DNA from: Rhodanobacter sp.
Lineage (GTDB): Bacteria; Pseudomonadota; Gammaproteobacteria; Xanthomonadales; Rhodanobacteraceae
NCBI GenBank assembly: GCA_031274955.1
Contig: JAISPQ010000243.1
Location: forward strand, 1-41,373
Direction of reading: 5' to 3'
DNA length: 41,373 nucleotides
How positions within the stretch are numbered: the stretch's first letter is position 1; every line of letters starts with the position of its first letter. The notes under the pieces were generated by a model. It saw only the letters and a list, made by a program, of their open reading frames with translations. It was not told the DNA's origin and ran no database searches. Shown here in pieces: positions 19,901-24,143 of this stretch. Both the position numbers and the translations under genes were made by a program.

Positions 19901-22767
19901 GTCGGCGCCGGCCCTACATCCTTGCCCGACAGCGGCAAGGCCGTCTGGCCCGTGTAAGGCACGGCGGTCACAGCGGTCTTGTAATTGATGATCGCACCGG
20001 TCGCAGGGTCGCTGGCCAGCGTCGAAGCCGCATGGACCTGGCACAGTCCATTAATGCCGGTGGTGCAGGTAGTGCCCACACCCACGCCACTGCCAAGATT
20101 CACATCCGGTGTTGCCGCGAAAGTTACCGTTACGCCGGATACCGGATTGAAATAACCATCGCCAATGAACGCCTCCAGCACATCACCGTCCGCAGGGACA
20201 TCGGTAACCGGCTGCTTGTCCTTCGCGGCGTACACGCCGGAATTTTTCGCACACCCCATCGGTTGATTCGCAAGGGTTGATGTGGACAGCCCCGAGGTTT
20301 GCTTGCCCATCGTATTACTATCGGTGACGGTAATACGCACGTTTCCGGCCTTCCCATAAGCGGGGAAGGTGATAGCGCCGGTGATGGTGCTGCCGGTCGT
20401 GCTCATGTTGTCCAGGTCCACCGTGGCAAGGTAGACCTGCGCATCGCCCGCAGCAGCGCCCGGGGGATTCCAGAACACGTCAACCTTGTAGGGCGCCGGG
20501 TTTTTGCTGGAGGTGTTATTCGCCGAGGGAATACGCGTGTCGATATTGTCTATCGTGTTGGTGCATGCGACCGGATCGGCTCTTAAACCCGCAATGGTGG
20601 GATAGCCATTCGCACCGCCGTTGGTATTGGCAATGCCGCTGTTGGGACTGCCGGTATTCAGGTTGATCGGCGTGGCGTTCGTCACACCCGTCAAGGTGTT
20701 CTTGCCCATCTCCACATGATCGTACGTACGGATCAGGAATCCTGCCGTGCCAAAGCTCTGGCCAGGGCTCGCCGTGAACTGGTTGGAACTGAAGACCACG
20801 CCATACGGCGTCGTGCATGCGGTACAGTGCGCCCCGTTAAGATAAGCGCCATACGGCATGTTTTGAGTCACATTCTGGAATTTGTTGTTGGTGATGCTTA
20901 TTCCCGTGCTCTGTGCCGAGGCCGTCGCGTTCAGATAATTGAAGCCAATGCCCGCCGTCGCCAGGTCTATGAAGGTATTGCCATCGATTGTGATGTCCTT
21001 GTAGGCGCCGGCGTCCTGATTCCAGAAATACACGCCGCTGGCCGCCGACGATCCATTTTTCGACGGCTGGAACAGGTTGCCCTGGATCAGGGCCTTGTTG
21101 ACGTGCCCGCCCAGATCCAGCGCGCCAGCGCCCATCCCCTGGCCGCCGGTGGAGCTCAACTGGATGGTCGAATTGGTCAGGGTAAAGTTGTTCAGCGTGA
21201 CCGGTTTAGTGCCTCCCCATGAGACGCTGTTACCATTATTGGTACCAAAAGCGGGACTGCTATTGGTGCCATTGCCTTTGGTTTGCCCGCCCGCATAAAG
21301 GAATATGAATTCCGACATCGGGTCCGAGGTGGTGTTGGCTCCGTTAACTGCGCCGCTTTCGTCGACCGTGAAATGATCGATCAGCAGATTTTCGACCGGC
21401 ACATCCATTTTTGCATCGTTTGTTGCCCAGTTTCGCGATGGGATGATCAGGATCATCGCGGCGTTCGCGCTGGAAAGACCGCCCCACAATGATTCCGATT
21501 CGGAATTAAGAATTTTGATGTTCTTCGCACCCGGGTGGATTTCGGCGAACACTTCCAGATCGTGCGCGGCATCGTTGGCGCCCGCCTGCGGTTTTATGTT
21601 GAAGCTCTTTACGTTGTTGAGGGTGATGTTGTCAGCCTTCGAACTGAAGACATAAGCGGTCTCGCCAGCGGTGATGTTCGGCGCATTCTTGATGGTGATG
21701 TTGCTGCCGTTGAGGTAAAACACATCCCAATTGCTGTCGTTCCACGTCTGCACGGAGTATTCGTCGATAAAGTCGATGGTAAGGGTGCTGCTATGGCCAG
21801 TCGGCGCGCCGGTCACGGCAAAGGCCGTCCACCAGCCATCGCTGATCGCCGCCGCCTCCGGATCGACGGTCATGCCCGTCGTTACGCCGGTAACGGAGTT
21901 TGCTGCTCCGTACACCATGGCCTGGCCATATTGCTGCTGAACGTACTGGGCGGGCAGTTGCTGGCCGTTGAGGTAGTTACCGGCACCGTTACCCGCCTGA
22001 TTCGTCTGGCTCGCGGTCTTGGCGCTGCCGTTTATGCCGACGTAGATCTCGAAAGCGGCATCGTTCGGATAAGCGGGGCTAGAATTTTGGTTATAATTAC
22101 AAGCCGGAGGGCGATTGCTGCCGCTACAACTTGGCAAATACCCCGGCAAGATCGTCGGGTTGATGCCTCCGCTGGGGAAGGTGATCAGCACCTTCTTGTC
22201 GTCCGGGTTCTGCGCCATATACCAGTTGGCCGCCATGATCGCCGAGGTCAGCGTGCAGCGCCCTTGCGCGATACCAGTGGCGGAGAAGCCCGCCTGGAGA
22301 TTGCGCGGGCTATTGCTCTGCTGATAAGGACTGCCCACATCCGTCACGGTGGCCGTCACGCAGTCCGCCTGGGTCGCCAGCACCGGCGTGGTATTGCCCC
22401 CTGCGCCTCCACTGACCGGGAAGGCCGGTTCGAGGCTGTTGTCGCGCACGACGAACACGATGTCGTAGAGCACGTTGTTGTGTGTCTTTTGGAGCGCTCC
22501 GTCGACCCACTCGTAGGTCACTTCGTCGACCGTCTGATTCGTGAGGGTCTCCCCGAAGACCAACGTGGGCAGGGCCAGCGCGACCAGCGCGACGCGGCGC
22601 GCCCAGGCCAGCATGGGCCGGGCCAGAGATTGCCCAGCAGGCGACTCGCCGCGGCTTTCCTCGCGCGACCCCGCCATGAGCACCACCGGCTGTCCCAGCA
22701 TTTTCAGCCGGGACCACAGGCCTCGTCCCCTGTGCCCTGCGCCCAGTGGCGAGGCGGCCCGCGTCAT
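1918..22767 (-). CDS. Giant secreted repeat protein (about 6949 aa): signal peptide, beta-helix-like head, about 46 cysteine-containing Ig/invasin-like modules, a seven-unit C4 repeat cassette, C-terminal sorting-like tail
   Basis: Continuous open frame 1918..23010. Likely start ATG at 22767 (MTRAASPLGAG..) or 22614 (MLAWARRVALVALALPTLVFG-ETL). Recurrent HSTLxxDPNxQPADGxxxDxxTVTLxDxxGNPVxxxxVTFxV...CTTDxxGxCxVxxTSxxxGxYxVxAT modules. Ends PPPPEPIATPALDPRVLFGLMALLAMVALRTMRRGMR. Confidence 0.93.
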   Translation of the reverse strand: MTRAASPLGAGHRGRGLWSRLKMLGQPVVLMAGSREESRGESPAGQSLARPMLAWARRVALVALALPTLVFGETLTNQTVDEVTYEWVDGALQKTHNNVLYDIVFVVRDNSLEPAFPVSGGAGGNTTPVLATQADCVTATVTDVGSPYQQSNSPRNLQAGFSATGIAQGRCTLTSAIMAANWYMAQNPDDKKVLITFPSGGINPTILPGYLPSCSGSNRPPACNYNQNSSPAYPNDAAFEIYVGINGSAKTASQTNQAGNGAGNYLNGQQLPAQYVQQQYGQAMVYGAANSVTGVTTGMTVDPEAAAISDGWWTAFAVTGAPTGHSSTLTIDFIDEYSVQTWNDSNWDVFYLNGSNITIKNAPNITAGETAYVFSSKADNITLNNVKSFNIKPQAGANDAAHDLEVFAEIHPGAKNIKILNSESESLWGGLSSANAAMILIIPSRNWATNDAKMDVPVENLLIDHFTVDESGAVNGANTTSDPMSEFIFLYAGGQTKGNGTNSSPAFGTNNGNSVSWGGTKPVTLNNFTLTNSTIQLSSTGGQGMGAGALDLGGHVNKALIQGNLFQPSKNGSSAASGVYFWNQDAGAYKDITIDGNTFIDLATAGIGFNYLNATASAQSTGISITNNKFQNVTQNMPYGAYLNGAHCTACTTPYGVVFSSNQFTASPGQSFGTAGFLIRTYDHVEMGKNTLTGVTNATPINLNTGSPNSGIANTNGGANGYPTIAGLRADPVACTNTIDNIDTRIPSANNTSSKNPAPYKVDVFWNPPGAAAGDAQVYLATVDLDNMSTTGSTITGAITFPAYGKAGNVRITVTDSNTMGKQTSGLSTSTLANQPMGCAKNSGVYAAKDKQPVTDVPADGDVLEAFIGDGYFNPVSGVTVTFAATPDVNLGSGVGVGTTCTTGINGLCQVHAASTLASDPATGAIINYKTAVTAVPYTGQTALPLSGKDVGPAPTNTGPYEPSPVSYSFTPLPADGGKSTLIIDPNNMPADGLSVDVATVMLADKYGNRIYDADVTFTATPTAAVITPTHCLTGSAASATPGQCQVEITAIQPGDYTVAAIPPAGTGPQATATFIPTYGDEHASSVRVTKDGATADGIGTDELTVTLVNSVGLFVDGKEATFQLPAGVTSAEPGGALTCTTGDGKNGTLVGVCTFHVKSTLAATYSITVTIVNQSGATVEIKHTPGGIADPAQSSPATVTFKPDTIDPGKSSLKLEPPSAVANNGGTNGQEKVILNLVDANSNRVADGQLVTFSLTSGHATFMNGLQSATCLTKDGDCDVAPVVKSSLGGTTLLTAAFGTGELTTNAVFTAYFPDASKSTLEITLNNQIANGGTTATGVDVATVTVRDAGDTLVPDTVITLSVAGGTNNSSNAACFLDANAGSTASRCVVPPTQITCTTGNGTGGTTLGVCVVNLGSLKADGYGVTAVAAVGNVTLNNKPSAIFVPDNDHPSALTSTLETKPNNQSADGASADGVTVTLRDGNGNLITQATAVTLTAGKDALGNLPVLANGGQCLTSPATGQCTVNVTSTTATAAGDVGYPIWISVPATLTPGAPNNGPTTAAAFINTSISPTQSSVEIDNQDYIAADGATSHRVTVTLRDSSGNLFQKSTTITLSVDSQAFVLSSDANPCTTTTSVCTFHVVSTKSGSFAVGATGNDGTGAATILNPAPDGKVYANFQGGTPVAGSSELKVMTTDQVADSNPVLPNVPDRVRATLLDANRNPVGGQVVNYAVTLDDGAVQANGDAPGLIGTCTTKGLTSTPSVAVTDPSFGTCDITLTSTRATTYTVEATYNGTALSGSPVQVNFVAGPLDPGKTTLEMVKNGAQVNASGPAGTNTVRVATFDKNNNPIRVGTQVTVEALPPNPVLGWTNGHSCITAITNTVAGGFGTCDLDLTSTQVGDFLLEVTAPAGALARTTATFQNTDVSAAQSTLTISPATRDQVAGVGSYTVTATVRDQNNAPVADQTVTFHLPTNVAAGTVVATPPSCTTDQNGQCTTSITSKTAGTYTIGATVTGAKAGAGVTIATTVDAVFIPGKEVAGNSSIQILNTATDNHQVADGHTPDVVTATARDANQNLVPNVVFTFTVTPPTGSGPTSAGGTCTTDDSGSCQFKVTSTLAGTDYTVHGYVLTTQEVNGSPLTIAFVPGDVDMDKSKLSVLSDNAPPGGARNTVQIKLVDANLNPITTATTVSFRAAAGVPSGTAIFDQGTTCDIATSGPSVGACTVTLTSATESDYDVTASVPMAGGPRDSNPVTVHFGFPPVDLTASSVEIDNANYLTADGSAANAHTVTVKLVGLNGGGPVGNQRVSFTLPAALMTVPTAGVVSCTTGDGTGATPVGQCQSQVASTTAGAYGITASVGGQPIANPGPGATTVNANYKAGAVVGGNSLLAFTSAPQIANGKDQDEVTATAKDAFGNPVANIPVNFTVEPDDGQVKLVRAACTTQGDPNIPPANPLADPAYGTCAITLTSTKATTYTVKATTVTPAGTIVFGQVAGIPVSFMAGPLDYTTSYLETNPDSQQANIGGVDRVIVHLLDAYNNAITTSTQMTFGTPVVAQTGDGTANYVSGVNQCRTDVAAGTCYVELTSTGQTTQTTTYTITATVQGGSALKNGAATFIMGGVDGAQSSLEISYPTGGAIANGTSANTLKATVRDTNGTLMSGQTVTFTLPGNVTPVGGNPTCTTVNGVCTLDVVSTVSNQTASAKVPGTTPATIYPITAKMDGVSLAQTPPGGTAYALFVSGTADAGNSTLEVTRNGQVAGSATPDEVKVTLIDGHNNTVTQPTTVTFTALDGSGNSADFPGPTGPSCTTDAATGACLLEIGSKVAPVTYTVTATANGTKLTQTVTVNFTTGEVDPDKSTVSIAPNDQPADGAATEIVTITLFSSTNQPVPNRTLQFTTAVSPDIFNPTGGLQCRTGDGTAGTTNGQCQIPVATFKAGSYLIEVADVTGGAGNQITLPQTVTAVFKAGPADPAHSTLIVNPNNASADGVAKDVATVTLADKFGNLIANALVAFDTPAPVAGSAAQAGHARLGRNSCTTGDGSNGTTLGQCLVEITADVGGDYTISTTSPAVVSATATFSATDPDATKSRVDVTPPGTGNTGSAAVPVGGNYTLKATVQNGLGQAMDGQTVTFRLPSEVSSVPAGTTTCRTDTTGTCSVVVTSTLADTSFSIDVQVTVKGSLTPVSNSPATVSFKPGDIDSNKSSLTLSPASALANNGGVGGTETVVLDLVDASGNKASEGLLVTFTLSDGHAVFQSNGVQSGVSCRTRTVNNKTGCDVSPVLISSLGGTTTLTAVVGGVSLTAKAPFTAYFPDASKSTIAIDPNEQIANGGAAGGADTATVTVRDGGDTLVPNTTITFAVASGTNDNGNAACFLNAGAGSGCVQAQTTISCTTGDGANGTQEGACAVNLGSRNADSYVVTGTAVIGNVVLNTKPSATFVPDNDHPSAQMSTLVVDPNNQQAGTDADVVTVTLKDANGNLITRPTTVTLKADQDTQGHTATLVPASGQCTTSDCTTGPVGTCQVQVTSTTVTRTADDGYPVSISSPATLTPGNGGPIAYAAFKNPPFSVRESSVQIDNQNYIAADGSTAHVVTVTLKDPLGNPLQVPVKVALSLPQGSPVTTDTGAAGLTCSTTTTTNLCTFHVVSSKSGSFPVGAVADDGTGPVTILNPAPDGKVHANFQGGTPTGISTLEVITTDKIANGDPNTPDVARATMLDANRNPVGGVTVSYTVAPADGAVTATGDASGPTGTCTTKGLPGTPITDAGFGTCDITLTSTKAATYTVDATYNSTRLTGSPVSLNFVPGPMDPTRTTLRVITDGAKAGASGAEGTNTVRVTVFDSHGNVIHSDPIRVTLAVDPANQPPPSAITWSPACTTDTTGKTSGGFGACDVDLTSSAVGEFTVGIQSPAGSASTVVVSFGNATVNGANSTLAIDPATSLTADGVAAFTITATVLDDYKVAVSAQPVRLILPPAVSVAGGGNPTCTSDANGQCSVRIVSTKADTYEIRGVVTDTGTNKDVSIAKSVLATFVAGPAVRGKSSIQILNPGTDTNQIADGVTPDVVTATALDANDNLVAKATFHFTIDPTTGLTGTPASGAGTCTTDDTGTCQFKVASKLADRTYTVHAALSTLTPFEDVNGSPLTIIFKPGPLDMSRSTLSVIDNNAKAGGGQNSVQIKLVDTNNNPIKTATTVTFSAAPGVPFGGTALFGTRTTGSCNIATAGTNEGQCPNPVTLTSQTADSYVVTAQVGQETSNPVRVVFTTGAADPAQSSIDYAKDAGGQSITSQPADSVTPFIVVATAKDANGILLADVDFTFKVVPTSGLVGPAASGTGKCTTLGRVGDPAYGTCQFELTSRSAGDYGVTATVAVNGTATEVTGSPLTAHFSSGDGDPAQSYIQVTRDNQTADGTEQDVITATVRDKNGSLVPPGVTVHFTLTLRSDGSTPPSGTVAVDPVAYSCTTSDASGTCEFKVASTQAITYSVLADIGGTPLSGGQPRGQNPVPITFRPGPWDAAHSTLAVDPNDKPADGVAADVITLTLRDAYANLVSQSGVDVEFSAVDTRGIVSLPALRATTCTTRADGTCWVELTSTLQTTYDVSAQIGATRANNGQPVQARFSLSACPGCSTLVVVQSDQAANGVSTDIAILTLKDTNGDPLPNAPATLNVEQGALLSLAPESTAARESKVTCTTDANGQCTVYATSNTPGSYALSLTAPLSAIPVATTVRFADLPKVDATQSNLGMPVNYQPADGTTPDTAQVTLLDANKDPVTGVPVSFTVATGATLLQRQCITGPFGACTVGIISDTAGSYALTASVVAVADDGTTQTITLPTAAQAPVNAVFTGPPDQDHSTLVIDPDRQSANGVSADKATLTAKDADGHPTPGWTVSFTVAAGPLFGPAYATGTATAACTTNNDGQCWVYLTSEQEGQYTVTATVDTVTLTADATFIPICTSTITTDCGADKVDHGTLTIDPNNQPADNTAQDRANVALFDKNNRQVQNVWATFSVTGGAAVTFSPAPSANGQDQGDQCQSDANGECSVRLRSSQPGDFPVSVVSPIARIPIASKIATFKPVCTGAASDPVDCAPSYIPDSLLSRVQIEPNDQPANGASEDGVAIILLDKNSHAVADTRVFLTVESGARLTSTFCDTDANGVCYDSTGHKVGVTSLTAAGYTVTATVQIPNPWSKGAVARFCDPTDPALATCGSGPPATPNSTLEVTQDNRPADGVSPDEVKATLADANKQPVKNARVTFTVQPGARLVNTVCITADGANRTTAGACSQGITSMVTGQYTVGVTAPIPTTPPEVTVTFITPELDQAHSSLTILNDYQPADGASAEQAQFLALDSANQPLQGIPVTFGSDPNVTFLSTTCTTGANGACSVSLASTAQGEHEITATSGLVKETAIAHFRGQISPFTSTLKTTLDALSANGVSQDEVTVTLRDGNGYPVGQTEVSFTVDTGALFGPFKQGTPTTTCTTKSDGTCVVGVTSLTQGTYQVSTTAPVSLAPTTVTFIRVCQSVTDTQCGSGPPDPEHSLLEIVRNKMPANGFSQNLVRATLKDRLDLQVKNAQVTFAVTPADATLASDGACKTDNNGLCNMGLTSEIAGDYAVSTIDPLALGPVTVTFIRVCTSATDTDCGADKPDHGTLVSVVDGMPANGESQDFVEVALYDAFGKPVPGVPTTFLASSGAILTPPGACDTGDGTLGTKAGICRMGVKSFAAGRYQVQTTDPLALGPVIVNFIRLCTSATDTDCGAGPPDPRHSTLIVDPNHQPADGKSQDIATATHKDQYQIPVPSVRVVFDIQVGAFLVQAGTTLPAQECTTDPAQGPLALGACGIGITSLQVGDYTVSTTLPIGMTATASFGSLGTVIPDCTVIPNRALRGQTVTVTCKGGTPGDKVVIPGTSCNPAVIAPTGDLTCTGNASDMGNNPPIVVTNPNTGTNTGVLDLQMTPEGNTPFPPPVPNCVVSPNPAVAGQRVTLTCTNGVPDDIVRIAGTDCDPATIPATGLLICQGNTDDIGSNPVITVTDPKSDLSNSSVIPLEVYVVPNPPLPDCVASPNPARAGQQVTVTCDNGKPGTEVTVPGTDCSATPIPSSGSLTCQGDAGDMGNDPRITITDPDTGGQSNGVIPLEVDLATNPPLPNCKADPKQALPSDRVTASCENGKPGTTITIPGTDCNGKLIPPSGSLICSGTASQMGSNPPITIIDPTGGSSKGVLPLDVGPTTNPPLPDCVANPNPAKAGQSITVTCDNGKPGTQVTVPGTDCSATPIPSSGSLTCQGDAGDMGNNPPITVIDPDTGGSSNGVIPLEVDPTTRPPLPNCTASPKRVLPSDQVVVTCTHARPDTTITIPGTDCNGKLIPPSGNLVCAGNAGEMGSNPSITVVDPKTGQTNEGVLPLDVGSKPPYPKLPDCRAEPNPIAPGQPVTIACQNGQPGTQVTVPGTDCKATVVPATGHVTCTAGSSDDLGNNPVITAYDPVTDLTTQGTIPLVVTPVVAPSDALSVLNIMDDNRPADGVAQDIAEVLLADTNGNPIANTVVRFTVASGATLVNETCRTSAYGACRVGLTATTPGLYAVAVIAPVKIGPVMAAFVGTVSQANSTLFMAVNNMPANGASENRAQVTLRDRNGNPVAGEEVMFAVTSGALFTSNARLSTLTQATPGAPNPVAPSEQVTCTTDSHGMCTVGLTSSVPGTYQVSTISPVTLGPVNAVFIPPIPGAPDAGHSLLVMRVDGAAANGLSQDIAVVALHDANDVPVPNVVVAFMVDAGATLVDAACRTDVDGLCEVGLTSTTAGQYGVAAQAGTLTLGPKQATFIAVCTPTITTNCGAAAPDAAKSKIEVLPPNNAQANGRERDIVQVTLRDANNQAVSSVQVRLTSGVGSTLVSTICLTDASGVCTVGVTSTVPGAYLVETTAPIAMGPVVARFVVPPPPEPIATPALDPRVLFGLMALLAMVALRTMRRGMR
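3320..5195 (-). repeat. Seven tandem four-cysteine repeats of about 88 aa inside the giant protein
   Basis: Units such as PPLPDCVANPNPAKAGQSITVTCDNGKPGTQVTVPGTDCSATPIPSSGSLTCQGDAGDMGNNPPITVIDPDTGG; distinct from the surrounding Ig-like modules. Confidence 0.9.
9985..13855 (-). repeat. Intragenic segmental duplication, copy 2 (11 Ig-like modules)
   Basis: Same module order as 15975..19835, e.g. FTAYFPDASKST, FVPDNDHPSA, SSVQIDNQNYIAADG, ILNPAPDGKVHANFQGGTP, SSIQILN, VQIKLVD. Confidence 0.85.
15975..19835 (-). repeat. Intragenic segmental duplication, copy 1 (11 Ig-like modules)
   Basis: Matching landmarks: GCATCCGGGAAGTAGGCCGTGAA at 18818 vs 12833 and ATCTGGATACTCGA at 16628 vs 10652 (offset about 5.98 kb). 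Confidence 0.85.
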
Positions 22768-22826
22768 CGAGGTGCGTGTGCACCCCTTTTGGTCATAAAA
22801 TGTTCGATCGAGTTTGTCCACAGCAT
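22764..22826 (-). CDS. Putative 20-aa leader/upstream ORF (MLWTNSIEHFMTKRGAHAPR) overlapping the giant-gene start
   Basis: Minus strand: CTGGAGACAAATGCTGTGGACAAAC...CCTCGATGACG; SD-like GGAG 4 nt before ATG; its TGA overlaps the giant-gene ATG (ATGA). Confidence 0.45.
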   Translation of the reverse strand: MLWTNSIEHFMTKRGAHAPR

Positions 22827-23059
22827 TTGTCTCCAGAAAAATTTTTCCCCACCCACAAAAAACTATGTGCCCGCCCTGCCGAGGCTGTCTTGCGACGCTG
22901 ACCCAGCCCTTCCTCCGTGTACGTCTTGCTGTACGTGCAGGGCACACGGCCTGCTCCGGCAGCGCCGACATCGCGATCACCCTTCGCGTCGCAGAGCGAG
23001 GGGCCTGCACCTACAACCCTCGATACGAAGACTCGCGGGTGGCTTGCGAGGCGCATACG

Positions 23060-23370
23060 GCTTGTTAAAAAATAGTAAATATATGTTAGTTAAGAGTAAA
23101 AATTAACATTCAATTTGTCAAAAAAAGAGGAAATTCACTGAGTGCTAGCGCTCACATTAATGGCTGACTATTGTGTTGGCTTCGTTAACAAAAACACACA
23201 TTTATAGTGTCAAGCATCACGCATTTACTCGTTTATATGAACTGAATGTAAATAATGATTTGTGAAATATATATTGTTTTTCTATAAATAATCGAATGAC
23301 TGCCAATTTAATCACCCATATGTGTTGATAAATATCTCAAATTCATCAATATGAATGAATAAAACATAAA
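23060..23370. promoter_or_regulatory. AT-rich upstream region of the giant gene with near-palindrome GAGTGCTAGCGCTC (23140-23153)
   Basis: About 300 bp of strongly AT-rich noncoding sequence in a GC-rich context, immediately upstream of the minus-strand giant gene. Confidence 0.5.
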
Positions 23371-23545
23371 TGTCCTGCGGTGACGTCGACACGACGGTCG
23401 AGAATCTGAGTAATACCCGCCATCGAATCACGGTTCATCTTGATGGATTCAAAACATTCGTCACGTTTTACGGACGCACCCTGAATGCCATGCCGATCGG
23501 CAGCCTCTGCACGACGGCCGACCGCTACGTGCTCGCGCGGCACGG

Positions 23546-23690
23546 CGTGGATGTGTCCATCGAGGCGTCGGACACACAGAACACCTTTGAATCCGCGCTG
23601 CGCGTGCTACATCCGGGCGGGTGTCTGTCGAGCCTGGGGGTGTATTCGGGCGATCTGAAGATTCCGCTGGATGCCTTCTCGCCGCAGGCT
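23546..23690 (+). pseudogene. Decayed fragment of the zinc alcohol dehydrogenase gene (duplicate of about 1319-1465)
   Basis: GVDVSIEASDTQNTFESALRVLHPGGCLSSLGVYSGDLKIPLDAFSPQ matches the ADH GVDVSIEALGTQNTFESALRVLRPGGCLSSLGVYSGDLKIPLDAFAAG, with high nucleotide identity; flanking sequence is not ADH. Confidence 0.9.
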
Positions 23691-23900
23691 TGGGCGATCT
23701 GTCTGAAGTCTCCTGCCAAGCCTATGCAGGCAGGCGCAAACCCTGTCGTTCCCGTGTGACAGGTTCAGTCACAAGACTTCCCCTCACCCCGCCCCTCTCC
23801 CACAAGTGGGGGGGGGGAATAGACACGCGCAGCGTTGACAGTTCAAGCATCCGCCGCTACCGTTCGCGTCCCCCCGGGAGTACGCTATCTTCCCGGCCAG

Positions 23901-23985
<85 letters not shown>

Positions 23986-24027
23986 CTTCAATATTCAAGG
24001 CCGTCCAGCAACGTCCGGCCCCTCATC

Positions 24028-24055
24028 AAAAACCCCGCAAAACGCGGGGTTTTTT
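24028..24055 (+). terminator. Rho-independent terminator after tRNA-Leu
   Basis: AAAAACCCCGCAAAACGCGGGGTTTTTT. Confidence 0.9.
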
Positions 24056-24143
24056 GTTGCTTTGCCGTTCGGTAGCGCCCAATGCATTCATCTCAAGCAT
24101 TGACCCTTCTCCAAGCGTATGGCTACGGAAATCCGCCCTCGCA

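Noticed and set aside
22814-22822. DnaA-box-like TTGTCCACA upstream of the giant gene
   Set aside because: Single isolated 9-mer; expected by chance in a window this size, and not clustered with others.
3320-23010. Repeat arrays considered as CRISPR
   Set aside because: Periodicities are hundreds of bp, in frame and coding; no short direct repeats with unique spacers were seen.
23370-23759. ORF of 129 aa as a real gene
   Set aside because: Its C-terminal half is a decayed ADH fragment and its N-terminal half has no recognisable family; best explained as a chimeric pseudogene.
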